Shown here in pieces: positions 14,164-21,609 of a DNA stretch of 27,596 nucleotides (positions within the stretch are counted from its first letter, which is position 1; each line of letters begins with the position of its first letter). The position numbers were made by a program, and so were the translations under genes. The stretch is taken from assembly GCA_964442185.1 (NCBI GenBank), contig CAYTWT010000255.1:1-27596 (forward strand), written 5' to 3'. The DNA is from CADEEV01 sp964442185 (lineage in GTDB: Bacteria > Acidobacteriota > Vicinamibacteria > Fen-336). The notes below the pieces were generated by a model. The model was not told the DNA's origin, did not search any database, and worked only from the letters and a program-made list of their open reading frames with translations.

Positions 14164-14810
14164 TTGTTGTAGTGCTCCTCGATGGCCGTGATCTTCTTCA
14201 CACGCCTGGCGTGACGCTCCTCGGTGCACTCGGAGCCGAGGAAGGCGCGTACGATCTCGTCGGCTCGTGCGGCGTCGACGAACTTCGCCCCCAGCGTGAG
14301 CACGTTCGCGTCGTTGTGCTCGCGCGCGTTCTTCGCGGCCAGCGCGTCCACGCACAGCGCCGCCCGCACGCCCGGCACCTTGTTCGCGGCCATCGCGGAG
14401 CCGATCCCGGCGCCGTCGATCAGGATCCCGAAACGTACGCTGCCGTCGCGCACGGCCTGGGCCACAGCCAGCGCGATGTCGGGGTAGTCCACAGGATCCG
14501 TCGAGAACGTCCCGAGATCTCGAACCGCACGCCCCTGGTGCGCGAGCTGCTTCTTGACCTCTTCCTTGAGCGCCAGGCCCCCGTGGTCGGCGCCGATCGC
14601 CACCAGCCGGGAGGTCGCTCCGGCCGGGGACTCGACGATGCGGACGCCGCGCTGGGCCGCGAGATCCCGCGCCCAAGGCGTCACGATCGCGCCAGCCGAG
14701 GTCTCGAGCTCGCCCCCGGCAGGGACCGCGTAGACGTCTTCGCCGGTGACGATGCTTCGGCTGTGGATATCCGCCACGGTTCGAGCCGCGATGGTAGCAT
14801 GGCGCGCCAT
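14160..14810 (-). CDS. rpiB: RpiB/LacA/LacB-family sugar-phosphate isomerase with N-terminal extension
   Basis: Aldose-ketose isomerase fold; the best-known members interconvert ribose 5-phosphate and ribulose 5-phosphate. The catalytic domain starts at about residue 69 (LVAIGADHGGLALKEEV) and continues with DYPDIA, LIDGAGIGSAMAANK, REHNDANVL and a C-terminal helix. Asp132 occupies the place of the E. coli catalytic Cys66, and Ala134 that of Thr68, while His77 and His165 are kept. Activity or substrate may therefore differ. Residues 20-60 (IVTGEDVYAV, then GAIVTPWARDLAAQRGVRI) are an added region resembling the N-termini of microcompartment proteins EutQ and EutT. ATG 14810 overlaps the symporter ATG on the other strand; GTG 14777 is an alternative. 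It is coupled to deoC. Confidence 0.85.
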   Translation of the reverse strand: MARHATIAARTVADIHSRSIVTGEDVYAVPAGGELETSAGAIVTPWARDLAAQRGVRIVESPAGATSRLVAIGADHGGLALKEEVKKQLAHQGRAVRDLGTFSTDPVDYPDIALAVAQAVRDGSVRFGILIDGAGIGSAMAANKVPGVRAALCVDALAAKNAREHNDANVLTLGAKFVDAARADEIVRAFLGSECTEERHARRVKKITAIEEHYNK

Positions 14811-16146
14811 GCTCGACGGCCTCGGCCGCGCCATCCTGCTCGTCAGCGACCTCGTCTGGGGCCCGTGGACCATGCTGCTGCTTCTCGGGAGCGGCCTGTT
14901 TCTGACGCTGCGCTATCGCTTCGTGCAGCTCACGCGCTTCCGGGAGGCCGCCAGGGCGATGCTGGCTGGTCGCCAGGGCTCAGGCGAGGGCGCGCTGTCG
15001 CCGTTCCAGGCCTTCATGACCGCCCTCGGCGCCTCGATTGGCACCGGCAACATCGCGGGCGTGGCGACCGCCATCGTCTCAGGTGGACCCGGGGCGCTCT
15101 TCTGGATCTGGGCGTATGGTTTCTTCGCGACGGCCGTGAAGCTGACCGAGGCCGTTCTCGGGATCCGCTTTCGCAGCGTCGAAGCGGGCAAGGTGATGGC
15201 AGGCCCGAGCCTCTACCTCCGTGATGGCCTGAAGATGCCGCGGCTGGCGTGGAGCTACGGCCTCGTCGCCGGCGTTGCCGCCCTCACCACGACGCCCTTC
15301 ACGCAGCCCAACTCCATCGCTGTGGTGATGGAAAGCGAGCTGGGAGTCCGGCCGCTCTACACCGGCCTGTTCGTCGCCGGCCTCGCCTGGCTCGTGATCC
15401 TGGGCGGGATTCGCTCGATCGGCCGAGCGGCGGAGAAGCTGACGCCCCTCAAGGTCGGCCTGTATCTCGCGGGCGGGTTGTTCGTGATCGCGACGCATCT
15501 GGAGCGGCTGCCCGGCGTTCTCGCCATGGTCTTTCGCGAGGCCTTCTCACTGCGCGCGGGAGCTGGCAGCGTCGCCGGTCTCGGCATTCTGGTCGCGATG
15601 CGGTACGGCCTGGCGCGCGGCATCTATGCGAACGAGGCCGGCTACGGTACGGCGGCCGTCGCCTACGGAACGGCGCGCAGCGACCGGCCGCTGCAGCAGG
15701 GACTGAACGCGGTCATGGAGGTCTTCATCGTCTCGTTCGTGACCTCCTCGATCAGTGCGCTCACGATCCTGGTGAGCGGCGTGTGGAATGGCGGGAGGAC
15801 CAGCACTGCTGTGGTCGCGCAGGCCTTCTCGACCGCGCTTCCCACGACCGGTGGTTGGATAGTCGCCTTCTGCGTCTTCCTGTTCGGCTACACCACGCTG
15901 ATCGGCTGGGCCTACTACGGCGAGCAGTTTCTCGAGCAGCTGTTCGGCCCGCGCGTGGTGCTGCCGTACCGCTGGATCTACTGCATCCTGATCGTCTTCG
16001 GCGCCACCAGCAAGGTCGACGTGGTGTGGGCGTGGGGCGACCTCATGAACGGCCTGCAGATCTTCCCGAACCTGGTCGGACTGCTCGGTCTCTCGGGTCT
16101 GGTGGCGGCGATGCTGCGTGAGCGAGCGGGCAAGCCGGTCGCATGA
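14809..16146 (+). CDS. AGCS-family sodium:alanine/glycine symporter
   Basis: Inner-membrane cation-coupled importer of small neutral amino acids. From ATG 14809 it has 445 residues, the usual family length, with about ten or eleven hydrophobic segments. Visible family motifs are the first membrane segment after WGPWTMLLLLGSGL, GASIGTGNIAGVATAI (substrate and Na+ region), ANEAGYGTAAVAYGTA, and FGYTTLIGWAYYGEQ. ATG 14791 and ATG 14746 are in-frame alternatives; 14809 fits the family N-terminus best. It is divergent from rpiB with overlapping start codons (CATG), so any promoter must lie inside rpiB. The stop overlaps the lysA ATG (ATGA), implying a joint transcript; the real substrate is not determinable. 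Confidence 0.88.
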   Translation: MLDGLGRAILLVSDLVWGPWTMLLLLGSGLFLTLRYRFVQLTRFREAARAMLAGRQGSGEGALSPFQAFMTALGASIGTGNIAGVATAIVSGGPGALFWIWAYGFFATAVKLTEAVLGIRFRSVEAGKVMAGPSLYLRDGLKMPRLAWSYGLVAGVAALTTTPFTQPNSIAVVMESELGVRPLYTGLFVAGLAWLVILGGIRSIGRAAEKLTPLKVGLYLAGGLFVIATHLERLPGVLAMVFREAFSLRAGAGSVAGLGILVAMRYGLARGIYANEAGYGTAAVAYGTARSDRPLQQGLNAVMEVFIVSFVTSSISALTILVSGVWNGGRTSTAVVAQAFSTALPTTGGWIVAFCVFLFGYTTLIGWAYYGEQFLEQLFGPRVVLPYRWIYCILIVFGATSKVDVVWAWGDLMNGLQIFPNLVGLLGLSGLVAAMLRERAGKPVA

Positions 16147-17384
16147 GCGGTTTCGCCTCGCTGTCCGGCGTGCTGCACGCGGACGGCGTCTCGCTCGAGG
16201 CCCTCGCGGAGCGCTATGGGACGCCGCTCTACGTCTACAGCCAATCGACACTGCTCGGGGCCTACGCTGCCTACCAGGCTGCTTTCGCGCCCGTAGCGCA
16301 TCGCATTTGCTACGCGCTCAAGGCCAACAGCTCCGGCGGCCTGTTGCGCCTGCTGGCTGCGCGTGGCGCCGGCGCCGACATCGTCTCCGGCGGCGAGCTG
16401 CTGGCGGCGCTCCGCGCGGGCTTCCCAGCAGAGCGCATCGTCTTCTCGGGAGTCGGGAAAACCGATGCCGAAATCCGCCTGGGCCTCGAGCGGGGGGTCG
16501 GGGAGTGGAACGCTGAGAGCGAGGAAGAGATCCGGCGCATCGGGCTCGCCGCGCAGGCGGGCGGCCGCGTGGCCCGCGTCACACTGCGCGTCAACCCCGA
16601 CATCGACGCCGGCTCCCACCCCTACATCTCGACCGGCCTGCGCGAGAGCAAGTTCGGAGTTGCGATCGACGGCGCAGCCGAGATCCTGGGGCGCGTCCGG
16701 CGCTTGCCGGGCATCGAGGTCTCGGGCGTGCAGTGCCACATCGGCTCCCAGGTCACCGATCTCGGGGCGCTCGAGCAGGCGGCCTGCGCGATTGGCTCGT
16801 TGACCCGGGAACTGCTGTCCCGTGGCTTTTCCCTGAAGACGATCGACATTGGCGGCGGGCTCGGTGTCGACTACGAGGGCGGCGGCGCCACGACGCCGGC
16901 GGAGTTGGCGGCTCGCGTGCTCCCTGCACTCGCGGGCCTTCCGCAACTGCTGCTTCTCGAGCCCGGCCGTTCCATCGTCGCGCACGCGGGCGTGCTGCTG
17001 ACGCGCGTGATCGGGGTGAAGGACAACGCCGCCCGCCGCTTCGTGATCGTGGATGCCGGCATGAACGACCTGCTGCGCCCGGCGCTCTACGAGGCCTTCC
17101 ACCGCATCGAGCCGGTGGTCGAGCGGGGCGGGGCGCCCGGCGTCGTCGACGTGGTCGGGCCGGTCTGCGAGAGCGGCGACTTCCTGGGCCGGGCGCGAGC
17201 GCTCCCGCCTGTAGGCCCCGGGGAGCTCCTGGCGGTGCGTGATGCGGGCGCCTACGGCTTCTCGATGGCCTCGAACTACAACCTGCGCCCGCGCGCGGCG
17301 GAGGTGCTCGCGGACGCAGGCGAGGCCCGCCTGATTCGTCGCCGGGAAACGTTCGAGGACCTGGTCCGCACCGAGGAAGCCTAG
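16143..17384 (+). CDS. lysA: Diaminopimelate decarboxylase
   Basis: PLP enzyme of the alanine-racemase-fold (type III) group that makes L-lysine from meso-diaminopimelate. The 413 residues show CYALKANS with the PLP Lys60, GADIVSGGEL, VQCHIGSQV, the glycine loop IDIGGGLGVDY, EPGRSIVA, and CESGD with active-site Cys342 from the partner subunit. YGFSMASNYNLRPRAAEV is the usual C-terminal substrate segment. ATG 16143 overlaps the symporter stop. No other lysine gene is in the window, so its pairing with an amino-acid importer is unusual. Related decarboxylases acting on other basic amino acids exist, but the CESGD and YNLRPR segments favour diaminopimelate. Confidence 0.9.
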   Translation: MSGFASLSGVLHADGVSLEALAERYGTPLYVYSQSTLLGAYAAYQAAFAPVAHRICYALKANSSGGLLRLLAARGAGADIVSGGELLAALRAGFPAERIVFSGVGKTDAEIRLGLERGVGEWNAESEEEIRRIGLAAQAGGRVARVTLRVNPDIDAGSHPYISTGLRESKFGVAIDGAAEILGRVRRLPGIEVSGVQCHIGSQVTDLGALEQAACAIGSLTRELLSRGFSLKTIDIGGGLGVDYEGGGATTPAELAARVLPALAGLPQLLLLEPGRSIVAHAGVLLTRVIGVKDNAARRFVIVDAGMNDLLRPALYEAFHRIEPVVERGGAPGVVDVVGPVCESGDFLGRARALPPVGPGELLAVRDAGAYGFSMASNYNLRPRAAEVLADAGEARLIRRRETFEDLVRTEEA

Positions 17385-17387
17385 CGG

Positions 17388-17413
17388 ACTTCTCCGCCCG
17401 CTCGGGCCGAAGT
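17388..17413. terminator. Hairpin between convergent lysA and solute-binding-protein genes
   Basis: ACTTC (17388-17392) pairs with GAAGT (17409-17413). Inside, GCCC pairs with GGGC (17396-17399 / 17404-17407), leaving a small asymmetric internal loop. A pyrimidine-rich stretch, but no clean T-run, follows on the plus strand. It probably marks the end of both transcripts. Confidence 0.35.
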
Positions 17414-17428
17414 GCATTCGCCCCCCTC

Positions 17429-18895
17429 TTACTCGCCCCTCCACGCCTTGTCGTAGCGCATCAAGCCGGTGGCGCCGGCGTTCAGGCCGCGAAGCTCACG
17501 ACGATGGGCCGAGAAGACCGCCACGTGGAACAGCGGCGCGAAGGGCATGTCGCGCTGGAACAGGGCCTGGGCTTCGCGATACGCGGCGCCGCGACCCTCC
17601 GCATCGTTGGCCATCTGACCGCGTTTCAGGATGGCGTCCATCGGGGCGCTCCGGTAGCGACTCCGGTTGGTGGTGCCGATCGCGGGCGAGCCGAGCAGAG
17701 CCGAGAGGAAGTCATTGGGATCGGCCGTATCGGCCTGCCAGCCGAGCAGCATCAAGTCGTACTCGCCACGGCTCCCGCGCGCGACGTAGTCCGACCAGTT
17801 CGTCGCGGTGGCCAGGCGGCACCGAATCCCGACGGCCAGCAGGTCGTCTCGAAGCCGGCTCGCAAGGCGAAGCGGCGCGGGCATGTAGGGTCTGGGCGAA
17901 TCGACGACCAGCAGCGTCGTGTCGAAACCCGTTCCGTAGCCGGCCGCGGCCAAGAGGCGCCGTGCCGCCGGGCGATCGAGGAACAGCTCCCGAGTCCGCT
18001 TGCTGTAGCCCCACAGGGAAGGCGGCAGCGGGTTCCGCGCGGGCTCGCCGTGTCCGCCCAGGATCTCCTGGACCAGTGCGTCGCGATCGATGGCGCGGGC
18101 CGCCGCCTGTCGGACCTCCGCCCGCGTCCAGGGTTCCCTTTCGTTGTTGATCGAGACAAAGGCGATGTTCTGGCCGGTCTGGGCATCGAGGCTGATGCGC
18201 GGGTTCTGCTGCAGGGTCTCGAGGCGCTCGTGGCCCACGGCGGAAGTGAAGTCGACTTCACCCGAGACGAGTGCTTCCAGCAGCGCCTGCTCGGTCGGAT
18301 AGCGGCGGAACACGAGCTTCGGCAAGCGCGGCGCGCCGGCCCAGTACTCCGGGTTTGCGTCGAGTCTGACGACGCCTGGCTCCGCGCCCGCAAGCCGGAA
18401 CGGGCCCGTACCCACGGGCAGATCGGCGCCTGCCGCAAGCGCCTTCGGGCTCTGCATCGCGAAGAAGGGCTGCGAGAGCGTCGCGAGCAGCGCGGCGCTG
18501 GGCCGATCCAGCGTGATCGCCACGACGTGGGCGCCGAGGCGCTCGGCGCGGCCCGGGAAGGCCCGCTCCCGGTGCAGGCTCTCGATGTTGGCGACGACGG
18601 CGTCCGCGTCGAAGGGCGTCCCATCGTGGAAGCGGACGTCCTTGCGAAGCGTGAACGTCCAGCTTCGGTTGTCCGGAGTCGCCCAGGTCGTCGCGAGCGC
18701 CGCGTCGGGATGCTCGACTCCCGCCCGGAAGCGCACCAGCGTGTCGCAGACGTTCGCCACGATCGCCTCGGCCACGAGGTCAGTGGCCCGATGCGGCGCG
18801 AGCGAGACAGGATCGGAGAGGACGCCGACGATGAGTGGCGCTGTCGGCGCAGCGGCGAGGGCGAGGGGTAGTGCCAGTGCCAGGAACAGGCTCAT
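17429..18895 (-). CDS. Family 5 extracellular solute-binding protein (ABC peptide/nickel type), orphan
   Basis: Periplasmic substrate-binding protein of the DppA/OppA/NikA family. The 488 residues start with a clear signal peptide (LFLALALPLALAAAP). They then show VGVLSDPVSLAPHRATD, WTFTLRKDVRFHDGTPFDADAV (the family signature region), PVGTGPFRL and VRQAAARAIDRDALV, and end with a normal final lobe. There is no lipobox Cys, so it should be freely soluble in the periplasm. No permease or ATPase gene for uptake is adjacent; the nearby ABC genes are a MacB-type exporter. It must use components encoded elsewhere or act as a sensor or chaperone. ATG 18895; the region upstream holds a symmetrical -10 motif shared with the J-domain gene. 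Confidence 0.87.
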   Translation of the reverse strand: MSLFLALALPLALAAAPTAPLIVGVLSDPVSLAPHRATDLVAEAIVANVCDTLVRFRAGVEHPDAALATTWATPDNRSWTFTLRKDVRFHDGTPFDADAVVANIESLHRERAFPGRAERLGAHVVAITLDRPSAALLATLSQPFFAMQSPKALAAGADLPVGTGPFRLAGAEPGVVRLDANPEYWAGAPRLPKLVFRRYPTEQALLEALVSGEVDFTSAVGHERLETLQQNPRISLDAQTGQNIAFVSINNEREPWTRAEVRQAAARAIDRDALVQEILGGHGEPARNPLPPSLWGYSKRTRELFLDRPAARRLLAAAGYGTGFDTTLLVVDSPRPYMPAPLRLASRLRDDLLAVGIRCRLATATNWSDYVARGSRGEYDLMLLGWQADTADPNDFLSALLGSPAIGTTNRSRYRSAPMDAILKRGQMANDAEGRGAAYREAQALFQRDMPFAPLFHVAVFSAHRRELRGLNAGATGLMRYDKAWRGE

Positions 18896-18972
18896 CGCGC
18901 GAAGCCGTAAGGCGCCCGGGCGACGAGATCCCCGAGTTGGGCGAGGCGTTTGTGGATCACAGCCGGGGCGTC

Positions 18973-18980
18973 ATTATAAT
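18973..18980. promoter_or_regulatory. Palindromic -10 element between divergent genes
   Basis: ATTATAAT is its own reverse complement and provides a perfect TATAAT on each strand (plus 18975-18980, minus 18978-18973). It stands out in this GC-rich 126-base gap and could serve both the solute-binding-protein gene and the J-domain gene. No good -35 box is visible on either side; TTGTGG at 18950-18955 is the best on the plus strand, at 19 bases. Confidence 0.45.
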
Positions 18981-19021
18981 CCTGCCAGCGTGAGACTCCC
19001 GGCGAAGACGACGCCCCGGCC

Positions 19022-19585
19022 ATGAGCGATCCGGCCCGCCACGCCCTCGCGACGCTGGGGCTCCCGCCAGGCGCAAGCCCGAAGCAAGTCAAGTTGCGCT
19101 ACCGGGAGCTCGCCAAGAAATGGCACCCGGATCGCCACAGCGCGGATCCCGCGGGCCAGGCCGAAGCCGCGCGCCAGATGACCCAGATCACGCTCGCCTA
19201 CCGTACGCTGCTCGAGGCCCAGGGTTCCTATGCATCCGCCCCTGCGCCGGGTTCGGCGACGGCCGCAGCGGCGGCAGTTCCGCCGCGCGAGCATTGGCCG
19301 GACGGCCGCCTGACCCGGGAGCAGATCGACGAGATGGTGAGCGCCATTGGCAGCGAGGGTCCGATCGAAGGCTTCTTCGGGGGCCTGGAGCGCTTCTGGG
19401 AGCGCTTCGGAACAGCCGCCATCGTTCTCGTGCTGTTCGTGGCCCTGCCGATCACCCTGGCCACCGAGGGCGCCGCAGGCCGGCGTCGGCGCGATCCCTA
19501 CTTCATCCAGACCGGAGCGCTCGTGCTGGCAAGCCTGGCGGCACTCGCCCAGAGACTCTCGGACCGCTACAAGAACCGGTCGTAG
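19022..19585 (+). CDS. Membrane-anchored J-domain protein
   Basis: 187 residues. Residues 5-66 are a canonical J domain (HALATLGLPPGASPKQVKLRY, WHPDRH with HPD at 35-37, then MTQITLAYRTLLE), so it should stimulate the ATPase of a DnaK-type chaperone. An Ala/Pro linker and a region with DGRLTREQIDEMVSAIG follow. Then come two hydrophobic segments (about 136-154, AAIVLVLFVALPITLA; and about 165-180, GALVLASLAALAQRL) separated by a basic stretch (GRRRRD). The J domain is probably cytoplasmic and tethered to the inner membrane. There is no zinc-finger or client-binding domain. The DnaK partner is not in the window. ATG 19022 lies 41 bases after the TATAAT element. Confidence 0.85.
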   Translation: MSDPARHALATLGLPPGASPKQVKLRYRELAKKWHPDRHSADPAGQAEAARQMTQITLAYRTLLEAQGSYASAPAPGSATAAAAAVPPREHWPDGRLTREQIDEMVSAIGSEGPIEGFFGGLERFWERFGTAAIVLVLFVALPITLATEGAAGRRRRDPYFIQTGALVLASLAALAQRLSDRYKNRS

Positions 19586-19635
19586 CGGCGCGGCGTGTAT
19601 GGCCCCGTACACGTCTACGAGTCGCCTACTCGTAG
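19564..19635. terminator. Three consecutive perfect hairpins between convergent genes
   Basis: Three inverted repeats lie almost end to end: CCGCTAC/GTAGCGG (19564-19570, 19582-19588), CGTGTA/TACACG (19594-19599, 19608-19613) and CTACGAGT/ACTCGTAG (19615-19622, 19628-19635, 5-base loop). The first spans the J-domain gene's stop; the third spans the last codons and stop of the permease gene. No T-tract is present. It probably acts as a bidirectional terminator or 3'-end stabiliser. Confidence 0.55.
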
Positions 19636-20849
19636 CGGAGCGCGTCGATGGGATCCAGGCTCGCGGCCTTCCGCGCCGGGTAGTAGCCGAAGAAGACGCC
19701 GACGCTCGCGGCGAAGCCGAAGGCCAGCAAGATCGAGCCGCTCGTGATCTCGGTGGGCCAGCCCAGGCTCTGCGTCAGGCTGCTGGAGACCAGCACCCCG
19801 AGACCGATTCCGGCGACACCGCCCAGGATCGAGAGGGTGATGGCCTCGGCCAGGAACTGGCGCAGAATGTCGCGGGTGCGCGCGCCCACGGCCATCCGCA
19901 GCCCGATCTCGCGGGTGCGCTCCGTGACCGAGACCAGCATGATGTTCATGATCCCGATACCGCCGACGAGCAGGCTCACCGAGGCGACGCTCATCAGCAG
20001 GCCCGTCATCGTGTCGGCGAGCTGGGTACGCGTCTGCGCCATCTCCTCGACCGTGCGCACGCTGAAGTCGTCCTCGTCCGGGTTCGTGATGCGGTGGCGC
20101 TGGCGCATCAGCCGTGTGATGGCGACGGCGGTCTCCTCGACCGCCTCGGGCCGCGTTGTTGAAAGCATCACGCGGTGGATGTAGGTGATCCCCAGCAGCT
20201 TCTTCTGCAGCGTCGTGTAGGGAGCGATCACGATGTCGTCCTGGTCGTCGCCCCATTGGCCTTGTCCCTTCGGCGCCAGCACGCCGAGCACGCGGAAGGG
20301 CAGGTTCTTGACGCGGACGATCCGTCCCACCGGATCCTCTCCCGCGAACAGCGTTTTCGCGACCGTGTCGCCGAGCAGGCACACCTTGTCGGCCACCTGG
20401 ATCTCGCGGGCCGTGAAGTTGGCCCCGCTCGTGATCGCCCAGTTGCGGATCACGACGTAGTCTTCGTTGCCGCCCTCGACCTGGGTGGCCCAGTTCTGCT
20501 CGCCCGCGATGACCTGGGCCCGGCCACGGACTACGGGCGTCAGGCGCTCGACGCTGCGCAACTGGTCGCGCATCGCTGTCGCATCGTCGAGGGTCAGGGT
20601 CTGCACGGACCCGGCCCCGCCGCGGACGCCGCCGCTGCGGCCCCAACTTCCCGCCGACACGTACACGACGTTGGTACCGGCGCTCTGGATCTGCACGTCG
20701 ATCGCAGCGCGGGCCCCGGTGCTGAGGGCGATCATGGCGATGACCGAGGCCACGCCGATGATCACACCCAGGGCCGTGAGCGCGGAGCGCACCTTGTTGC
20801 GGCGCAGCGCCGTAAACGAGATCCTCGCGACGCCCAGCAGTTTCTTCAC
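19626..20849 (-). CDS. MacB-type ABC transporter permease
   Basis: Inner-membrane part of a tripartite mechanotransmission exporter. The 407 residues follow the MacB/FtsX plan. A first membrane helix lies near the N-terminus (ALRRNKVRSALTALGVIIGVASVIAM), then a large periplasmic domain (about 50-280). Three C-terminal helices follow, with VASVSLLVGGIGIMNIMLVSVTERTREIGLRMAVGA, the characteristic segment, and the end GYYPARKAASLDPIDALRYE. In E. coli MacB the ATPase is fused to the N-terminus; here it is a separate upstream gene whose stop overlaps this ATG (ATGA). The adaptor and TolC-like genes complete the system. The substrate is unknown; relatives export macrolides, peptides or lipid-like molecules. 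Confidence 0.9.
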   Translation of the reverse strand: MKKLLGVARISFTALRRNKVRSALTALGVIIGVASVIAMIALSTGARAAIDVQIQSAGTNVVYVSAGSWGRSGGVRGGAGSVQTLTLDDATAMRDQLRSVERLTPVVRGRAQVIAGEQNWATQVEGGNEDYVVIRNWAITSGANFTAREIQVADKVCLLGDTVAKTLFAGEDPVGRIVRVKNLPFRVLGVLAPKGQGQWGDDQDDIVIAPYTTLQKKLLGITYIHRVMLSTTRPEAVEETAVAITRLMRQRHRITNPDEDDFSVRTVEEMAQTRTQLADTMTGLLMSVASVSLLVGGIGIMNIMLVSVTERTREIGLRMAVGARTRDILRQFLAEAITLSILGGVAGIGLGVLVSSSLTQSLGWPTEITSGSILLAFGFAASVGVFFGYYPARKAASLDPIDALRYE

Positions 20850-21607
20850 GCGCCTGATTCCTGCTCCAGCGGTGGCAGGGCCGCGGCCTCGGCCGCCGCA
20901 TCGCGGCGCCGCGCCACCGGCACGGATTCGACGATCCGGCCGTCGCGGACCCGCACGATCCGCTCGGCGTACTCGGCGATCTCGGTCTCATGCGTGATCA
21001 GGACGATCGTGATGCCGCGTTCCCGGTTGAGGCGCTGCAGCACCTCCATGATCTCGATGCTGGTGCGGCTGTCCAGGTTTCCCGTCGGTTCGTCGGCCAG
21101 CACCAGCTCCGGGTCGTTGACCAGCGAACGCGCGATCGCGACGCGCTGCTGCTGGCCGCCCGAGAGTTGGCTGGGCGTGTGGTCGCTGCGCGCAGTCAGG
21201 CCCACCAGCTCGAGCAGCTTGGCTGCGCGCTGGTGGCGCTCGGCGGCCGACCAGTCCTTGCCGTTGTAGAGCAGCGGCAGCTCGACGTTCTCGAGCGCCG
21301 AAGTGCGCGGCAGCAGGTTGAAGTTCTGGAACACGAAGCCGATCATCCGGTTGCGCAGGATCGCACGCCGGTCGCGATCGAAGCCCGAGACGTCCTCGCC
21401 GGCCAGGAAATAGTGGCCCGAGCTCGGCTGGTCGAGCAGCCCGAGGATGTTCATCAGTGTCGACTTGCCGCTGCCCGAGGCCCCGACGATGGCGAGGAAG
21501 CCGCCGCGCGGCAGCGTGAGGTCGACGCCGCGTAGCGCGTGGACGGTCACGTCGCCGACCTGGTACGAGCGGCGCAGGTTCTCGACCCGGAGCAGCGGCG
21601 CGTCCAT
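20846..21607 (-). CDS. MacB/LolD-type ABC transporter ATPase
   Basis: Cytoplasmic ATPase energising the adjacent permease. The 253 residues show Walker A GASGSGKST (42-50), Q-loop VFQNFNLLPR, signature LSGGQQQR, Walker B LVLADEPTGNLDS and the H-loop ITHE. NLLPRTSALENVELPLLY is the segment typical of the MacB/LolD (o228) group. The last 25 residues are an Ala/Glu-rich tail outside the fold. It starts two bases after the adaptor stop and overlaps the permease start by four bases, so adaptor, ATPase and permease are one translational unit. Confidence 0.92.
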   Translation of the reverse strand: MDAPLLRVENLRRSYQVGDVTVHALRGVDLTLPRGGFLAIVGASGSGKSTLMNILGLLDQPSSGHYFLAGEDVSGFDRDRRAILRNRMIGFVFQNFNLLPRTSALENVELPLLYNGKDWSAAERHQRAAKLLELVGLTARSDHTPSQLSGGQQQRVAIARSLVNDPELVLADEPTGNLDSRTSIEIMEVLQRLNRERGITIVLITHETEIAEYAERIVRVRDGRIVESVPVARRRDAAAEAAALPPLEQESGA

Positions 21608-21609
21608 GC

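Noticed and set aside
13288..14676. DeoC starting far upstream inside rpiB
   Set aside because: Residues upstream of GTG 14163 are an out-of-frame reading of rpiB; the GTGA overlap and the helix at the N-terminus fit the shorter protein.
18892..19092. Short minus-strand frame ending in ARAPYGFAR and overlapping the binding-protein start by ATGA
   Set aside because: It runs antisense through the J-domain gene start and across the divergent promoter region, with no ribosome site or recognisable motif.
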